Positions 7,995-16,741 are shown, counted from the stretch's first letter. The stretch is 64,000 nucleotides of DNA from Nocardioides daeguensis (GCF_019192965.1 NZ_JAHTKU010000024.1:45824-109823), one strand, 5' to 3'. The notes: a model not told the origin generated them from the sequence alone. Translations and numbers: made by a program.

Positions 7995-8680
7995 CCAGCG
8001 GCCCTGAGCGAGAACGACCCGGTGAGGCAGCGCCCCTGGCCGGCGTACCTCAGTGCGGCCCGGTCCCACGACGAGTACGGGAGTCGACCGCGAAGGATGA
8101 CGGGCGACATGAAGTCACCCACGTGCCGGGGCGCGTGCCTGACACCCAGCGCATGCGCCAGCTCGTGCCCGATCACCGTCACCAGTCGGTCGCGTCCGGT
8201 CTCGGCGACGTCGATGTCGATGTCGGCTCTCCACAACTCGTCACCGACGGACCCGAGGTCGGTGCGGCCGAGCGTGTAGCTGTCCCGGATCGCCCGCGCA
8301 CGGACGCGAATGCCGCGACCTTCATCGAGCGCGCCGCCGACCCGGAGCGGGAGCCCCGTGGCGCGACGAATCCGGGCGACAGCCCTGCGAGTCGCGTGGA
8401 CGAAGGTCGGTCCACCGACCACCTTCACAGGCACCGCCCGGCACTGCGACCACCGCAGACGGCTCAACAGGTAGCGACGGTCCAGGGCCTGCGACTCGCG
8501 GAACGCGTTGGGCCCACCGGAGGTCGAGCCGGCCGCGCTCAGGCGCCCGGCCGTCTCCCCCGATGCCGCCGGGGTCGGGGCGGACGAGGTGGCCGCGCTG
8601 CCGGGCGCGGTTGTCAGCGTCGCAGCCACAACGGTCCCTGCCGCCACGAGCAGGGAGAGAACCCTCAGGAGTCGAGACAC
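7991..8680 (-). CDS. Secreted metzincin-type zinc metalloprotease
   Basis: The 229-residue product has an N-terminal signal peptide (RLLRVLSLLVAAGTVVAATL then an Ala-rich region) followed by a small protease domain. The zinc motif HELAHALGVRHA fits HExxHxxGxxH, and FMSP a few residues later fits the metzincin Met-turn. It should be exported and hydrolyse peptides; no substrate can be inferred. The start is GTG at 8680. The gene converges on the MarR gene with overlapping TAG codons. It carries no copy of the catabolic operator and is probably unrelated to that pathway. Confidence 0.82.
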   Translation of the reverse strand: MSRLLRVLSLLVAAGTVVAATLTTAPGSAATSSAPTPAASGETAGRLSAAGSTSGGPNAFRESQALDRRYLLSRLRWSQCRAVPVKVVGGPTFVHATRRAVARIRRATGLPLRVGGALDEGRGIRVRARAIRDSYTLGRTDLGSVGDELWRADIDIDVAETGRDRLVTVIGHELAHALGVRHAPRHVGDFMSPVILRGRLPYSSWDRAALRYAGQGRCLTGSFSLRAAG

Positions 8681-8789
8681 GGCCTTGCTTTCGTCGAGTT
8701 CGCAGCCGAACCGCAGGACAGCGACCCCGGGCCGACCTCATGACTTTGAAGACGCTCACCGCGGCCCGCCCATTACGGGGCACGCCCGT

Positions 8790-9371
8790 TCAGCCGATCG
8801 CACCTCGGGTCTTCAGGGAGCCCAGGAGATGTCCGTAGGACGTCGTGAACGGTCTCGCCAGGACGGCGGCCCGTCGGCGGTCCGCCCCGGCTACCTCGTC
8901 CAGCAGGTACTGCTCCACGACAAGCACAGCGTGCAACGCCGACCAGCCGGCCGTGCAGGTCGAGATCGCCCAACGGGCCGTGTTCGCGGCATCGACGACC
9001 TCCTCGGCGAGGAGCCGATCGGCCACGCCCCCGATGCTCCGATCGGCGCGCTCCCATCGCTGCAGCGAGAACCCCCTCGCCGCGGCAGTCTGCTCCAGGG
9101 GGCGGACGACATCGGCGGCCCGCTGGCAAGAAGCCGTGTGGCTGGCGAGCCGACCCGGGCTCTGAACCATGGCCGGCGTGACCCGTCGAAGCTGCACGAG
9201 GTCCGATGCGGTGTCGACGAACCGCCTCTCGTCACGAGCCCCTGCCAGCACGGCGAACGCGGTGGCCGTCAGGTCACGGATCAGCCAGTCCGTGAGCACG
9301 GCACGCACCTCGACGGAAGCCGGCACGTCGAGGAAGGTCCTCGGTCGCGGAGCCACGGCGGCGCAGCTCAT
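8790..9371 (-). CDS. Hypothetical protein, coupled to the secreted protein upstream
   Basis: I do not recognise a family for this 193-residue protein. It has no signal peptide or clear membrane segment and looks mostly helical, with a Trp- and Ala-rich stretch (about 120-150). The start codon overlaps the stop of the upstream gene by four bases (ATGA), so the two are probably translationally coupled. Third codon positions are strongly GC-biased, which supports real coding despite the lack of homologues I can name. A Pro/Arg-rich open frame on the opposite strand is a shadow. Confidence 0.6.
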   Translation of the reverse strand: MSCAAVAPRPRTFLDVPASVEVRAVLTDWLIRDLTATAFAVLAGARDERRFVDTASDLVQLRRVTPAMVQSPGRLASHTASCQRAADVVRPLEQTAAARGFSLQRWERADRSIGGVADRLLAEEVVDAANTARWAISTCTAGWSALHAVLVVEQYLLDEVAGADRRRAAVLARPFTTSYGHLLGSLKTRGAIG

Positions 9372-10030
9372 CGCCCGACCTTCGGGGACAACGCCGGCCG
9401 CCCGAAGTCGCGCAACGGTGCGTCGTCGAGTCCGTCATCGACCAAGGATCGGTCGGCCGCAACGTCGGCCATGGCCAGTTCGACACCGACGCGGACCCAC
9501 GACGGATTCCTCAGGCAGGACCTGGGAATCACGAACCGGACGGCCTTGCGGTCCGAGCTGGCTGATCGCGTCAGCCCCGGACAGTGCACCACCCCACCCG
9601 CCGCGTGGCGACCGATGTCCAGCAGGTCGGTCTCGTTGACGCCCGTAGTCCGCAGCCAGCTGAGGAGGAAGGCGTGGTCGCGCGTCCGAATCACGACCGT
9701 GCTGGAGAGCGGGCCGCTGATGGCTGCTCGCGTGCGGATCCCGACCTTCACCTTCGTCGCACGGTGCCGGACCGCGACCCGCTCGATGTCGCCCCGCAGC
9801 TGGTCCTGCGAAACGGTAGAGAACATGGTCGAGCCGTCACTGCCGAACGTGAGGGCAGCGACATCCCCGGCGGCGTCGTCGTGCACCCACCTGGCCGCGA
9901 CTGCCGAACCCGCCGTACCGACCGTCGTCACACCGACGAGAAGAGCCAGCAGGCTCGCGACGCCGGCACGACGCACACGCCGCCGGGCAGTCTCGGTCGA
10001 GATCGTGTTCCGATCGCTGCGCTTGCTCAC
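9368..10030 (-). CDS. Putative secreted protein of unknown function
   Basis: This protein of about 220 residues has a basic N-terminus and then a hydrophobic segment (GVASLLALLVGVTTVGTAGSAVA) ending in a likely signal-peptidase site. The mature part begins near ARWVHDDAAGDVAAL and contains two cysteines. Its beta-rich character and lack of membrane segments suggest an exported soluble protein. The GTG at 10030 follows a G-rich ribosome site and is preferred to an upstream in-frame start at 10081. It forms a two-gene unit with the gene at 8790-9371. No function is proposed. Confidence 0.65.
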   Translation of the reverse strand: MSKRSDRNTISTETARRRVRRAGVASLLALLVGVTTVGTAGSAVAARWVHDDAAGDVAALTFGSDGSTMFSTVSQDQLRGDIERVAVRHRATKVKVGIRTRAAISGPLSSTVVIRTRDHAFLLSWLRTTGVNETDLLDIGRHAAGGVVHCPGLTRSASSDRKAVRFVIPRSCLRNPSWVRVGVELAMADVAADRSLVDDGLDDAPLRDFGRPALSPKVGR

Positions 10031-10207
10031 GCGTCCCCCCGCTCCCGGTGCGCCGATCCAGGACTCTCGGCAGGCCGACACCTCGATGACGACCTGCCGG
10101 CTCGCGGCGCTCTCACGGATACGACGAAGCCGCGGGGCGATCCTTACGCGCGTCGCCCACCGATTCCGCGCCCGGATCTCGGCGCGACCTACCGGAGACC
10201 CAGGGGG

Positions 10208-10936
10208 CTAGGAGGACCTGGCGACCGATCGGTCCCGGGCCGCCTCGACCAGGGCGCGGAACAGCCCGGCCTGGGCCGGGTCGGTGGCCGCGGTGTCCTC
10301 GGGATGCCACTGCACGCCGACGTACCAGCCCCGGGCGCCGGCGAGCTCCACGGCCTCGATGACGCCGTCCGCGGACTCGGCGACGGCCCGTAGGCCGCGG
10401 CCGGGCCGCGCGATGCCCTGGTGGTGGTAGCAGGAGATGCTCGGCGTGGTCCCGACGATGCCGGCGAGCACGGAGTCGGCCTCGACGGCGATCTCGTGGA
10501 CGACGTCGCGGTGGGTCCGCTCCCCCAGGTCCTGGATCAGGTCGCCACCGAGGGCGACGTTGACGACCTGGTTGCCGCGGCAGATCGCCAGCAACGGGAG
10601 GCCCGAGCCGAGGGCGTGGCGCGCGAGCGCGAGGTCGAAGGCGTCCTGCTCCTCGTCGACGTCGTACTCCGCCTCGTGCGCTACCTGGCCCGCCCACCGG
10701 GCAGCCAGGTCGCCGCCGCCGGGCAGCAGCACGCCGTCGGCGTACCAGAGCCGGGCGGCCACCTCCGCGTCGTCGACCACGGCCCCGGGCGCGACGGGAT
10801 GCACCACGAGCGGCTCCCCGCCCGCGGCGTACACGGCGTCGACCAGGGTCCGGGCGGTCACGTCGGCGCGGTAGCGCAGGGCCGAGGCCGACGCGGAGAA
10901 CCGCGCCGGGATGGCGATCAGCGGACGGCGACTCAT
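10208..10936 (-). CDS. Class I glutamine amidotransferase-like gamma-glutamyl hydrolase (PuuD-like)
   Basis: This 242-residue peptidase C26-type protein has the nucleophile elbow LLAICRGNQ (catalytic Cys) and the His-Glu pair in GVQWHPEDT, with LPGGGDL near residue 70. Members such as PuuD hydrolyse gamma-glutamyl amides, and aniline clusters pair a similar amidotransferase with a glutamine-synthetase-like ligase. The ATG at 10936 has GAGAGGAAG upstream. Two tandem copies of the regulon palindrome lie 27-66 bp upstream of the start. It therefore very likely removes the glutamyl group that the ligase at 4457-5809 adds. Confidence 0.9.
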   Translation of the reverse strand: MSRRPLIAIPARFSASASALRYRADVTARTLVDAVYAAGGEPLVVHPVAPGAVVDDAEVAARLWYADGVLLPGGGDLAARWAGQVAHEAEYDVDEEQDAFDLALARHALGSGLPLLAICRGNQVVNVALGGDLIQDLGERTHRDVVHEIAVEADSVLAGIVGTTPSISCYHHQGIARPGRGLRAVAESADGVIEAVELAGARGWYVGVQWHPEDTAATDPAQAGLFRALVEAARDRSVARSS

Positions 10937-10962
10937 CGCTTCCTCTCGACCTCCCACCAGCA

Positions 10963-11002
10963 CTCGTTCCGACCCGAACGATCTTGTTCGGGTCCGAACG
11001 TA
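10963..11002. promoter_or_regulatory. Regulon operator copies 5 and 6 in tandem
   Basis: Two 20-bp sites abut exactly: 10963-10982 (three differences from consensus) and 10983-11002 (five differences, core GTTCGGGTCCGAAC). They lie upstream of the PuuD-like gene and some 140 bp before the divergent methyltransferase. Exact 20-bp phasing suggests cooperative binding of two dimers. Confidence 0.65.
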
Positions 11003-11144
11003 GAGCGACCGCAGGCGCCTCCGCAACTCCCTTCCCGGGTTTCGGAACGCTCGCGACCGCCCGCCTCGAGTCCGCTGCGGGGCGCTGCTGCGTTGGGCGT
11101 CCGCGACGATGGACAAGCGCCCGGCGGCGGAGAATGATCGCGGC

Positions 11145-11909
11145 GTGGCCATGTTCGAGGTGGCGGACGCCTACATCAGCTTCATGGGGAGGTTCTCCAC
11201 CCCCCTCGCCCCGCTGTTCGCCGACGTGGGCCTGGCCGGCGTCCCTCCGGCCGCGACCGTGCTCGACGTCGGGTGTGGTCCGGGCATGCTGACCGCCGAG
11301 CTGGTCCGGCGGCACGGAGCCGCGCAGGTCGCGGCCGTCGATCCCGTCGCCACCTTCGTGGCTGCCGCGGCCGCCGCCCACCCCGGTGCCGACGTACGCC
11401 GGGCCACGGCCGAGGCACTCCCCTTCACCGACGAGTCCTTCGACGCCACCCTCGCCCAGCTCGTCGTGCACTTCATGTCCGACCCGCTCGGCGGCCTCTC
11501 CGAGATGCGGCGCGTGACCCGGCCCGGCGGGCGCGTGAGCGCGTGCGTGTGGGACCACGGCGGAGGCACCGGCGCGCTCTCCGCCTTCTGGCGCGCGATC
11601 CTCGCCGTCGATCCCACCGTCACCGACGAGGCCACGCTCCCCGGATCCAACGCCGGCGACCTCACCCGGCTGCTGGCCGACGCGGGACTGCGCGAGGTCA
11701 CCGAGGTGCCGTTGACCGTCTCCGTCCCGTTCGCCACCTTCGAGGAGTGGTGGGCGCCCTACACCCTGGGTGTCGGCACCGCCGGAGTCGCCTTCGCCGC
11801 CCTTCCTGGCGACCAGCAGGACCGGGTGGTCGAGCTGCTCCGGGACGAGCTGGGCGACGGGCCGTTCGCGGTCACCGCCACCGCGTGGGCGGGGTCCGGT
11901 GTGCGCTGA
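11145..11909 (+). CDS. Class I SAM-dependent methyltransferase
   Basis: The product, about 254 residues, has the Rossmann motif I VLDVGCGPGMLT, an acidic motif II (AAVDP) and the post-motif RRVTRPGGRVSACVWD typical of UbiE/class I small-molecule methyltransferases. The family usually starts near xFxVADAYxxFMGRxS, so GTG at 11145 or ATG at 11151 is more likely than the upstream ATG at 11109. The substrate is unknown. It diverges from the PuuD-like gene, so the tandem operators might affect it, but it does not obviously belong to the amine pathway. Its 3' end overlaps the next small gene by 11 nt. Confidence 0.85.
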   Translation: MAMFEVADAYISFMGRFSTPLAPLFADVGLAGVPPAATVLDVGCGPGMLTAELVRRHGAAQVAAVDPVATFVAAAAAAHPGADVRRATAEALPFTDESFDATLAQLVVHFMSDPLGGLSEMRRVTRPGGRVSACVWDHGGGTGALSAFWRAILAVDPTVTDEATLPGSNAGDLTRLLADAGLREVTEVPLTVSVPFATFEEWWAPYTLGVGTAGVAFAALPGDQQDRVVELLRDELGDGPFAVTATAWAGSGVR

Positions 11910-12075
11910 GGACGGCGGCGGGCTGGCCGCTCTCGACCGCTGGATCCTGTCGGGCGGTCACTGGGAGGTCGTCGGCGAGCGCGACGGGCTGGCCACGGTC
12001 GCGCTGCTGACCTGTGACGGCGGGCAGGAGATGGAGCGGGTCGTCGTACCGGTCGGCGGGTTGCCGGAAAACTGA
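11899..12075 (+). CDS. Small conserved actinobacterial protein (58 aa)
   Basis: GTG at 11899 opens a 58-codon frame beginning MCAEDGGGLAALDRW and containing GGHWEVVGERDG and LLTCDGGQEMERV. I recognise this Trp/Gly and CDGG-EEMER pattern as a small conserved hypothetical protein in actinobacteria; its function is unknown. It overlaps the methyltransferase stop by 11 nt, with GGGCGGGG just upstream as ribosome site, so it is probably translated from the same message. A short hairpin (12080-12094) followed by CCTTT may end the transcript. Confidence 0.68.
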   Translation: MCAEDGGGLAALDRWILSGGHWEVVGERDGLATVALLTCDGGQEMERVVVPVGGLPEN

Positions 12076-12079
12076 CGGC

Positions 12080-12104
12080 GCCCGCTCGGCGGGCCCTTTA
12101 CCCT
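12080..12104 (+). promoter_or_regulatory. Short terminator hairpin overlapping a leaderless promoter
   Basis: GCCCGC-TCG-GCGGGC (12080-12094) followed by CCTTT could terminate the methyltransferase transcript. TACCCT (12099-12104) ends 7 nt before the GTG of the AfsR-like gene, the spacing expected for a leaderless -10 element. Confidence 0.4.
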
Positions 12105-12111
12105 TGGCCGC

Positions 12112-14946
12112 GTGCCAGACCGTGGGGATTCCGTGCCGCTGCGCCTGCTCGGCCCCCTCGAGGTGCTCGACCGGACGGGCGCGAGCGTGGACATCGGGTC
12201 CCCGCGCCACCGCGAGACCCTGGCCGCGCTGGCCGTCGACGCGGGCCGGGTGGTCTCCACCGACACCCTGCTCGACCGGGTCTGGGGCGAGAGCGCCCGC
12301 GGCGGCACCCTCGCCAACCTGCAGGCCGTCATCTCCCGGCTCCGCGCCCGGCTGCGCGACGCGGGCGTGCCCGCCGAGATCGCCACCGCACCGCCCGGCT
12401 ACCGCCTCGACCTGCCCGCCGGCGCCCTCGACACGCACCGGCTCGCGGCCGGCATCGACGCCGCACGTACGGCGCTCGCCGCCGCGGACCCCCAGGCGGC
12501 GCAGCACCACCTGGCCGACGCCCTCGGCTGGTGGCGCGGGGAGCCGCTGGCCGACGTACCGCAGCCGTTCGCGCGAACCGAGGCCCTGCGCCTCGAGGGC
12601 CTGCGGCTGACCGGCGAGGAGCTGGCCGCCGAGCTCGACGTGACGCTCGGGCGGGCCGGCGCGGCCGTCGCGCGGCTGACCGGGCTGGCCCGGCAGCACC
12701 CGTTGCGGGAGTCGGTGCGCGGACAGCTGATGCGGGCGCTCTACCTCGCGGGCCGGCAGGCCGACGCCCTGGAGGAGTACGCCGACCTGCGAGCCCAGCT
12801 GGTCGAGGAGCTCGGGGTCGACCCGGGTCCCGCGGTGCAGCGGCTGCACCAGCAGATCCTCGAGCAGGACCCCGCGCTGCGGCCCGGTCCGGTCACGCCC
12901 CCGGTCCAGCCGGCAGCGTCCCCTCGGCGGCCGCACCGTCCCAGCGCGATCCCCTCGACCGACCTGCTCGGCCCGCTGATCGGCCGCGAGCGCGACGTGG
13001 CCCACCTCGTCGACGTGCTCCGGTCCCCGACCTCGCGGGTGGTGACGGTCACCGGTGTCGGCGGTTGCGGGAAGACCCGGCTGGCCCTGGCCGTCGCGGC
13101 GGCCGCCGAGACGTCCTTCGCCGACGGGGTCAGCCTGGTACCGCTCGCGCCGCTGCACGACCCGTCAGCGGTGATCCCCGCCATCGCCCGTGCCGTCGGC
13201 GTCGCCGAGGGCGGCAACCCGTTCACCGCGCTGCTCGACCTGCTCCGCGACCAGGACCGGCTCCTGCTGCTCGACAACGCCGAGCACCTCCTCGACGCGT
13301 GGCCCGAGGTCGCGACGCTCGCCGCCGCCTGCCCGGAGCTGCGGATCCTGGTCACCAGCCGGATCCCGCTGCGGGTTCGCGGCGAGGTGCTGTTCCCGCT
13401 GACCCCGCTCGACCTGCCCGCCGCCACCGAGCTGTTCGTGACCCGCGCGGCCACGACCGGCGCGGCCGGACTGCCCGCTGCGGACGACCCGGTCGTCGGG
13501 CAGCTCTGCCACCGCCTCGCCGGCATCCCGCTGGCGATCGAGCTCGCCGCCGCCCGGGTCCGGCTGCTGCCCCCGGCAGAGATCCTGGCGCGCCTCGACG
13601 AGGTGATGGCCGCCGAGGGCGCGCGGGACCTGCCCCCGCGGCAACGCACCATGCGCTCGGCGATCGACTGGAGCTTCGCGCTGCTGTCCCCGCTCGAGCA
13701 GGCCGCGTTCCCCCGGCTCGCCGTGTTCAGAGGCGGCTTCGGGATCGACGCGGCGGCCGCCGTACTGGAGGACCTGGTGGCACCGAACGAGGTGCTCGCC
13801 CTCCTCGAGTCGCTCGTCGACCAGTCGCTCGTGGTGGTCGCGCCGGGACCCCGGTTCCGGCTGCTGGAGCCGGTCGCGCAGTACGCCGCCACCCGGCTCT
13901 CGCCCGACGCCGAGCGTGCCGCGCGCGATGCGCACCTGCGGTACTTCGACACCCTCGCCGCCCGGCACGAGCCGTCGTTGCGCGGCGAGGGCACGGTCGA
14001 GACGCTCGCGGAGATCGAGCTCGAGCACGCCAACCTGGTCGCCGCCGTCGAGTGGTCGCTGGCCTCCGGGCAGGCCGATCTCGGCGGCTGGCTCGGCTGG
14101 CGGCTGTGGCTGTTCTGGTGGATCCGGGGCGCGCTGCGCGAGGGACGCCGGCTGATGCAGGCCGTCCTCGCGCACGAGGTCTCCGACCCGGTGCGGGTGC
14201 GGGCGGGCTCCGTCGTCGGCGCGCTGGCGTTCGCCCAGGGCGACGACGTCGACGCGGAGGCGAGCTGGTCGGCGAGCGCGGACCTCGCCCGTCGTACCGG
14301 CGACCGCGAAGGCCTCCCCTATGCGTACGGCGGCATCGGGCTGGTCGCCCTCGCCCGCGACGACACCGACCTCGCTGCCCGGGTGATCGAGGAGAACATC
14401 GGCCTGTGCGAGGAGGCCGGCCTCGGCGGCGAGTGGCTGTGGACGCTGTGCCACGTGTGGCTCGGCACCGTCGAGCTGCTCCGCGGCAACCCGACCGGCG
14501 CCGGCGAGCTGGTCGACCTGGCGCTCGCCGCCGCCCGCCGCCGCCACGACCCGCTCGCCGTCTACATCGCGCTGTTCACCGCGATCCAGGTCTCGATGGC
14601 CCAGGGCGAGCCGGAGCGCGCCCGCCGCCAGATCGCCGAAGGCGTCCTGCTCAGCCGCGACACCGGCGACCACGCCAACCTCGCCTACCTGCTGGACGCG
14701 CTCGCCGTCGTCGAGTCCCTGTCCGCCGGCGACCTGGCTCGGGTCGGCGTCCTCCTCGGCGCCGCCGCCCAGCTGCGCGCCGGCACCGGCGGCAACGTCT
14801 ACGGCTACTACCGCCCCGACGAGTCCCTCATCGAGCAGGCCAGCAAGGCCGCCCGCGCGGCCCGCGGCGACTCGTCGTACGACGCCGACGTCGCCGCCGG
14901 CCGGGCGCTCGATGTCGAGGCCATGGTGGCGCTCGCGACGGGCTAG
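12112..14946 (+). CDS. AfsR/SARP-family transcriptional regulator with NB-ARC ATPase and TPR domains
   Basis: The 944-residue protein starts with an OmpR-type winged helix (about 1-100) and a BTAD domain (about 105-255), the SARP signature. An NB-ARC-type NTPase follows, with Walker A GVGGCGKTRLA (about 320-330) and a Walker B-like LLLLDNAEHLLDA. A long helical TPR-like region covers about 600-944. AfsR-like proteins integrate signals and activate secondary-metabolite or stress genes. No biosynthetic cluster is adjacent, so its targets are unknown. The start GTG at 12112 follows a well-spaced -10 element with no Shine-Dalgarno; an internal GTG at 12133 is the alternative. Confidence 0.92.
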   Translation: MPDRGDSVPLRLLGPLEVLDRTGASVDIGSPRHRETLAALAVDAGRVVSTDTLLDRVWGESARGGTLANLQAVISRLRARLRDAGVPAEIATAPPGYRLDLPAGALDTHRLAAGIDAARTALAAADPQAAQHHLADALGWWRGEPLADVPQPFARTEALRLEGLRLTGEELAAELDVTLGRAGAAVARLTGLARQHPLRESVRGQLMRALYLAGRQADALEEYADLRAQLVEELGVDPGPAVQRLHQQILEQDPALRPGPVTPPVQPAASPRRPHRPSAIPSTDLLGPLIGRERDVAHLVDVLRSPTSRVVTVTGVGGCGKTRLALAVAAAAETSFADGVSLVPLAPLHDPSAVIPAIARAVGVAEGGNPFTALLDLLRDQDRLLLLDNAEHLLDAWPEVATLAAACPELRILVTSRIPLRVRGEVLFPLTPLDLPAATELFVTRAATTGAAGLPAADDPVVGQLCHRLAGIPLAIELAAARVRLLPPAEILARLDEVMAAEGARDLPPRQRTMRSAIDWSFALLSPLEQAAFPRLAVFRGGFGIDAAAAVLEDLVAPNEVLALLESLVDQSLVVVAPGPRFRLLEPVAQYAATRLSPDAERAARDAHLRYFDTLAARHEPSLRGEGTVETLAEIELEHANLVAAVEWSLASGQADLGGWLGWRLWLFWWIRGALREGRRLMQAVLAHEVSDPVRVRAGSVVGALAFAQGDDVDAEASWSASADLARRTGDREGLPYAYGGIGLVALARDDTDLAARVIEENIGLCEEAGLGGEWLWTLCHVWLGTVELLRGNPTGAGELVDLALAAARRRHDPLAVYIALFTAIQVSMAQGEPERARRQIAEGVLLSRDTGDHANLAYLLDALAVVESLSAGDLARVGVLLGAAAQLRAGTGGNVYGYYRPDESLIEQASKAARAARGDSSYDADVAAGRALDVEAMVALATG

Positions 14947-15128
14947 CCGCCGCACGAGGGTCGCGGCGCACTCTGTCGGCGGCCGAGCGTGATGCGCTGG
15001 AGACCGTCCGCCGGATGAGTGATGCGTCCGGTGGTCTTCGCCGGTGGCGGCGGCAGCGAACCCGGGAGTGGGTGTCACGGCCGGCCCTGCGGATCCCACC
15101 GGCCTGCTGACCGCAGACATGCCCGTTC

Positions 15129-15154
15129 CCCCGCAGCCTGCTGGTCCTGCGGGG
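15129..15154. terminator. Hairpin between the AfsR-like and HNH genes
   Basis: CCCCGCAG (15129-15136) and CTGCGGGG (15147-15154) form an 8-bp stem with a 10-base loop. It lies in the 222-bp gap (14947-15168) between the convergent AfsR-like and HNH genes. No gene or other feature was seen in that gap. Confidence 0.5.
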
Positions 15155-15168
15155 TCGGGGCGGGGTGG

Positions 15169-16506
15169 CTACTGGTCGGGCGGGTGGATGGGGTGGGTGC
15201 CGCGGTGGTCGACGCGGAACCGGAACCCGTTCGGGCTGGTCCACACATAGGAGCCGGGCATCACGATGTCGTAGCGCCAGGCCGAGTGGGTCTTCGCCCG
15301 GTGATGACGCCTGCAGAGCGGAACTTCGTTGCAAGGACAGGTCACGCCACCCTCGCCGTAGGGGCGAGCGTGGTCGACGTCGCAACGCTGCGCAGGTCGG
15401 GTGCAGTGCGGGAACCGACAGGAGTGGTCGCGCAGGGCGACGCGGGTCTTGTGTCGGTCGGGGATCTCGTAGGAGTCGACCGGGACGTGCTCGGCCAGGT
15501 CGATGACCGGGCGCACGATGATCGTGGTTCCCTTCGCCCGCAGCCACTCGCGGATCTGGGCGGTGCTGACCGGGCAGCGACCCTCCTCCCACCGGCCCAC
15601 CGGGTTCACGAACGGGTTCGCGTCGTCGAGGAGGCTGGTGTCTGTGAGGTGGACGTTCAACACCACCTTGCGGCCCGGCACGGTGTCTCCGGTGGTTGAG
15701 GTGCGAGCGCCAGCGAGCCTCGAAACCTCCGGGCCCTCCGGGCTCCCCGGGTCCGGGATCAACAGGTCCAGGGCGAGGTCCTGACGGGCCAGCTCGGCAG
15801 CAGCCTTCGAGCGCCGCACATCCAGCGACGAGTCGTCGCCCAGCTTCCCGAGGACCTCGGCACGCCGGGCCACCGCGAGGTTGAGGTCGTACCCGTCCGC
15901 GGCATCGAGCAGCCCGTCGAGGTGCACTAGGCCGTGGTCGTCGATCTCACCGATGTCGAAGTGCCGGTGGTCGGCCGCGTTCTTGCGGTCGTTCTCGGCC
16001 TGCTCGGGGTCGAACCGCAGCACCGCCTCCGCCACGAGCCTCTCGAGCTGGGCCCACCCGACGCCGGAGGCGTTGACCAGCTGCCGGTCCACGAACGCCG
16101 CCGCTTCGGCACACAAGCCGTGGGTGAGGTCGGCGATGCGTTCGGCTCGCCACGGCGCCAACTTCCCGGCGGTCACCGCGGCGTAGACGTTGGGCAGGCG
16201 CCAGGCGCACTCGACGACCCGCCCGACATAGGCCTTCCCACTATCAGGGGTGCGGCCGAGGACCGCGATGAGCTCCATGACCGCGAACTCAGAGATCAGG
16301 GGTGCGCCGGGGCCGGCGATGGGGATGCCGGTGTCGAGGTAGCCCTCGGTGATCGTGGCGGCGCCTTCGGGGCCGGTGACGATGTGGTCGCCGGCCCATT
16401 CCACGATCCCGGCCCACTCGCGGACGAGGGAGGCCTGCCGGCCTTCGACCTCGGCGCGCAGCCCGGACAGCAGTGCTGTCGAGCGGTGCTGGGTTCCGAG
16501 ATCCAT
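15169..16506 (-). CDS. DUF222 / HNH endonuclease domain protein (13E12-type)
   Basis: This 445-residue protein has an N-terminal DUF222 helical domain and a C-terminal HNH nuclease motif: CRFPHCTRPAQRCDVDHARPY followed by CNEVPLCRRHHRAKT. Such genes are multicopy and often mobile-looking in actinobacteria; their role is unsettled. The ATG at 16506 has GGGAG ten bases upstream and is preferred to a start 120 codons further out. Between the domains the sequence VSRLAGARTSTTG is encoded by a 44-bp repeat (15689-15732) that recurs exactly upstream of the gene, so the repeat has been inserted in frame. Confidence 0.88.
   Translation of the reverse strand: MDLGTQHRSTALLSGLRAEVEGRQASLVREWAGIVEWAGDHIVTGPEGAATITEGYLDTGIPIAGPGAPLISEFAVMELIAVLGRTPDSGKAYVGRVVECAWRLPNVYAAVTAGKLAPWRAERIADLTHGLCAEAAAFVDRQLVNASGVGWAQLERLVAEAVLRFDPEQAENDRKNAADHRHFDIGEIDDHGLVHLDGLLDAADGYDLNLAVARRAEVLGKLGDDSSLDVRRSKAAAELARQDLALDLLIPDPGSPEGPEVSRLAGARTSTTGDTVPGRKVVLNVHLTDTSLLDDANPFVNPVGRWEEGRCPVSTAQIREWLRAKGTTIIVRPVIDLAEHVPVDSYEIPDRHKTRVALRDHSCRFPHCTRPAQRCDVDHARPYGEGGVTCPCNEVPLCRRHHRAKTHSAWRYDIVMPGSYVWTSPNGFRFRVDHRGTHPIHPPDQ
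15689..15732 (-). repeat. 44-bp dispersed repeat, copy inside the HNH gene
   Basis: This 44-bp segment is the exact reverse complement of 16742-16785. Its arms begin and end with CCGG, and it has a gaggt/acctc inverted pair at its ends. It adds about 14 codons without breaking the frame of the DUF222-HNH gene. Confidence 0.8.
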
Positions 16507-16741
16507 GACTGGATTCTCCCAGTTGGGTCCGACACAACCGAACGCCGCAAACCCGCCTGGGGACAGGGGAAACTCAATCACCGGGGTGTGGAGAACCGAC
16601 GTCACGATCGGTGACCACAGGGGCGTCGGGGACCGCAGCCCGACCGCCGAACCCGGCCCCTCGTGAACCCTCTCGTTGCTGCCTTTCGGAACGCGACCGG
16701 CTACGCGACCGCAGCCTCCCGGACAGGTTCCGGCAGCACGG

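Noticed and set aside
8508..10211. 567-residue plus-strand open frame
   Set aside because: It is antisense to two coding-like minus-strand genes and has a shadow composition (Arg/Pro/Ser-rich) with no motif.
15019..15699. 226-residue plus-strand frame antisense to the HNH gene
   Set aside because: It lies opposite the conserved HNH motif and has no recognisable domain.
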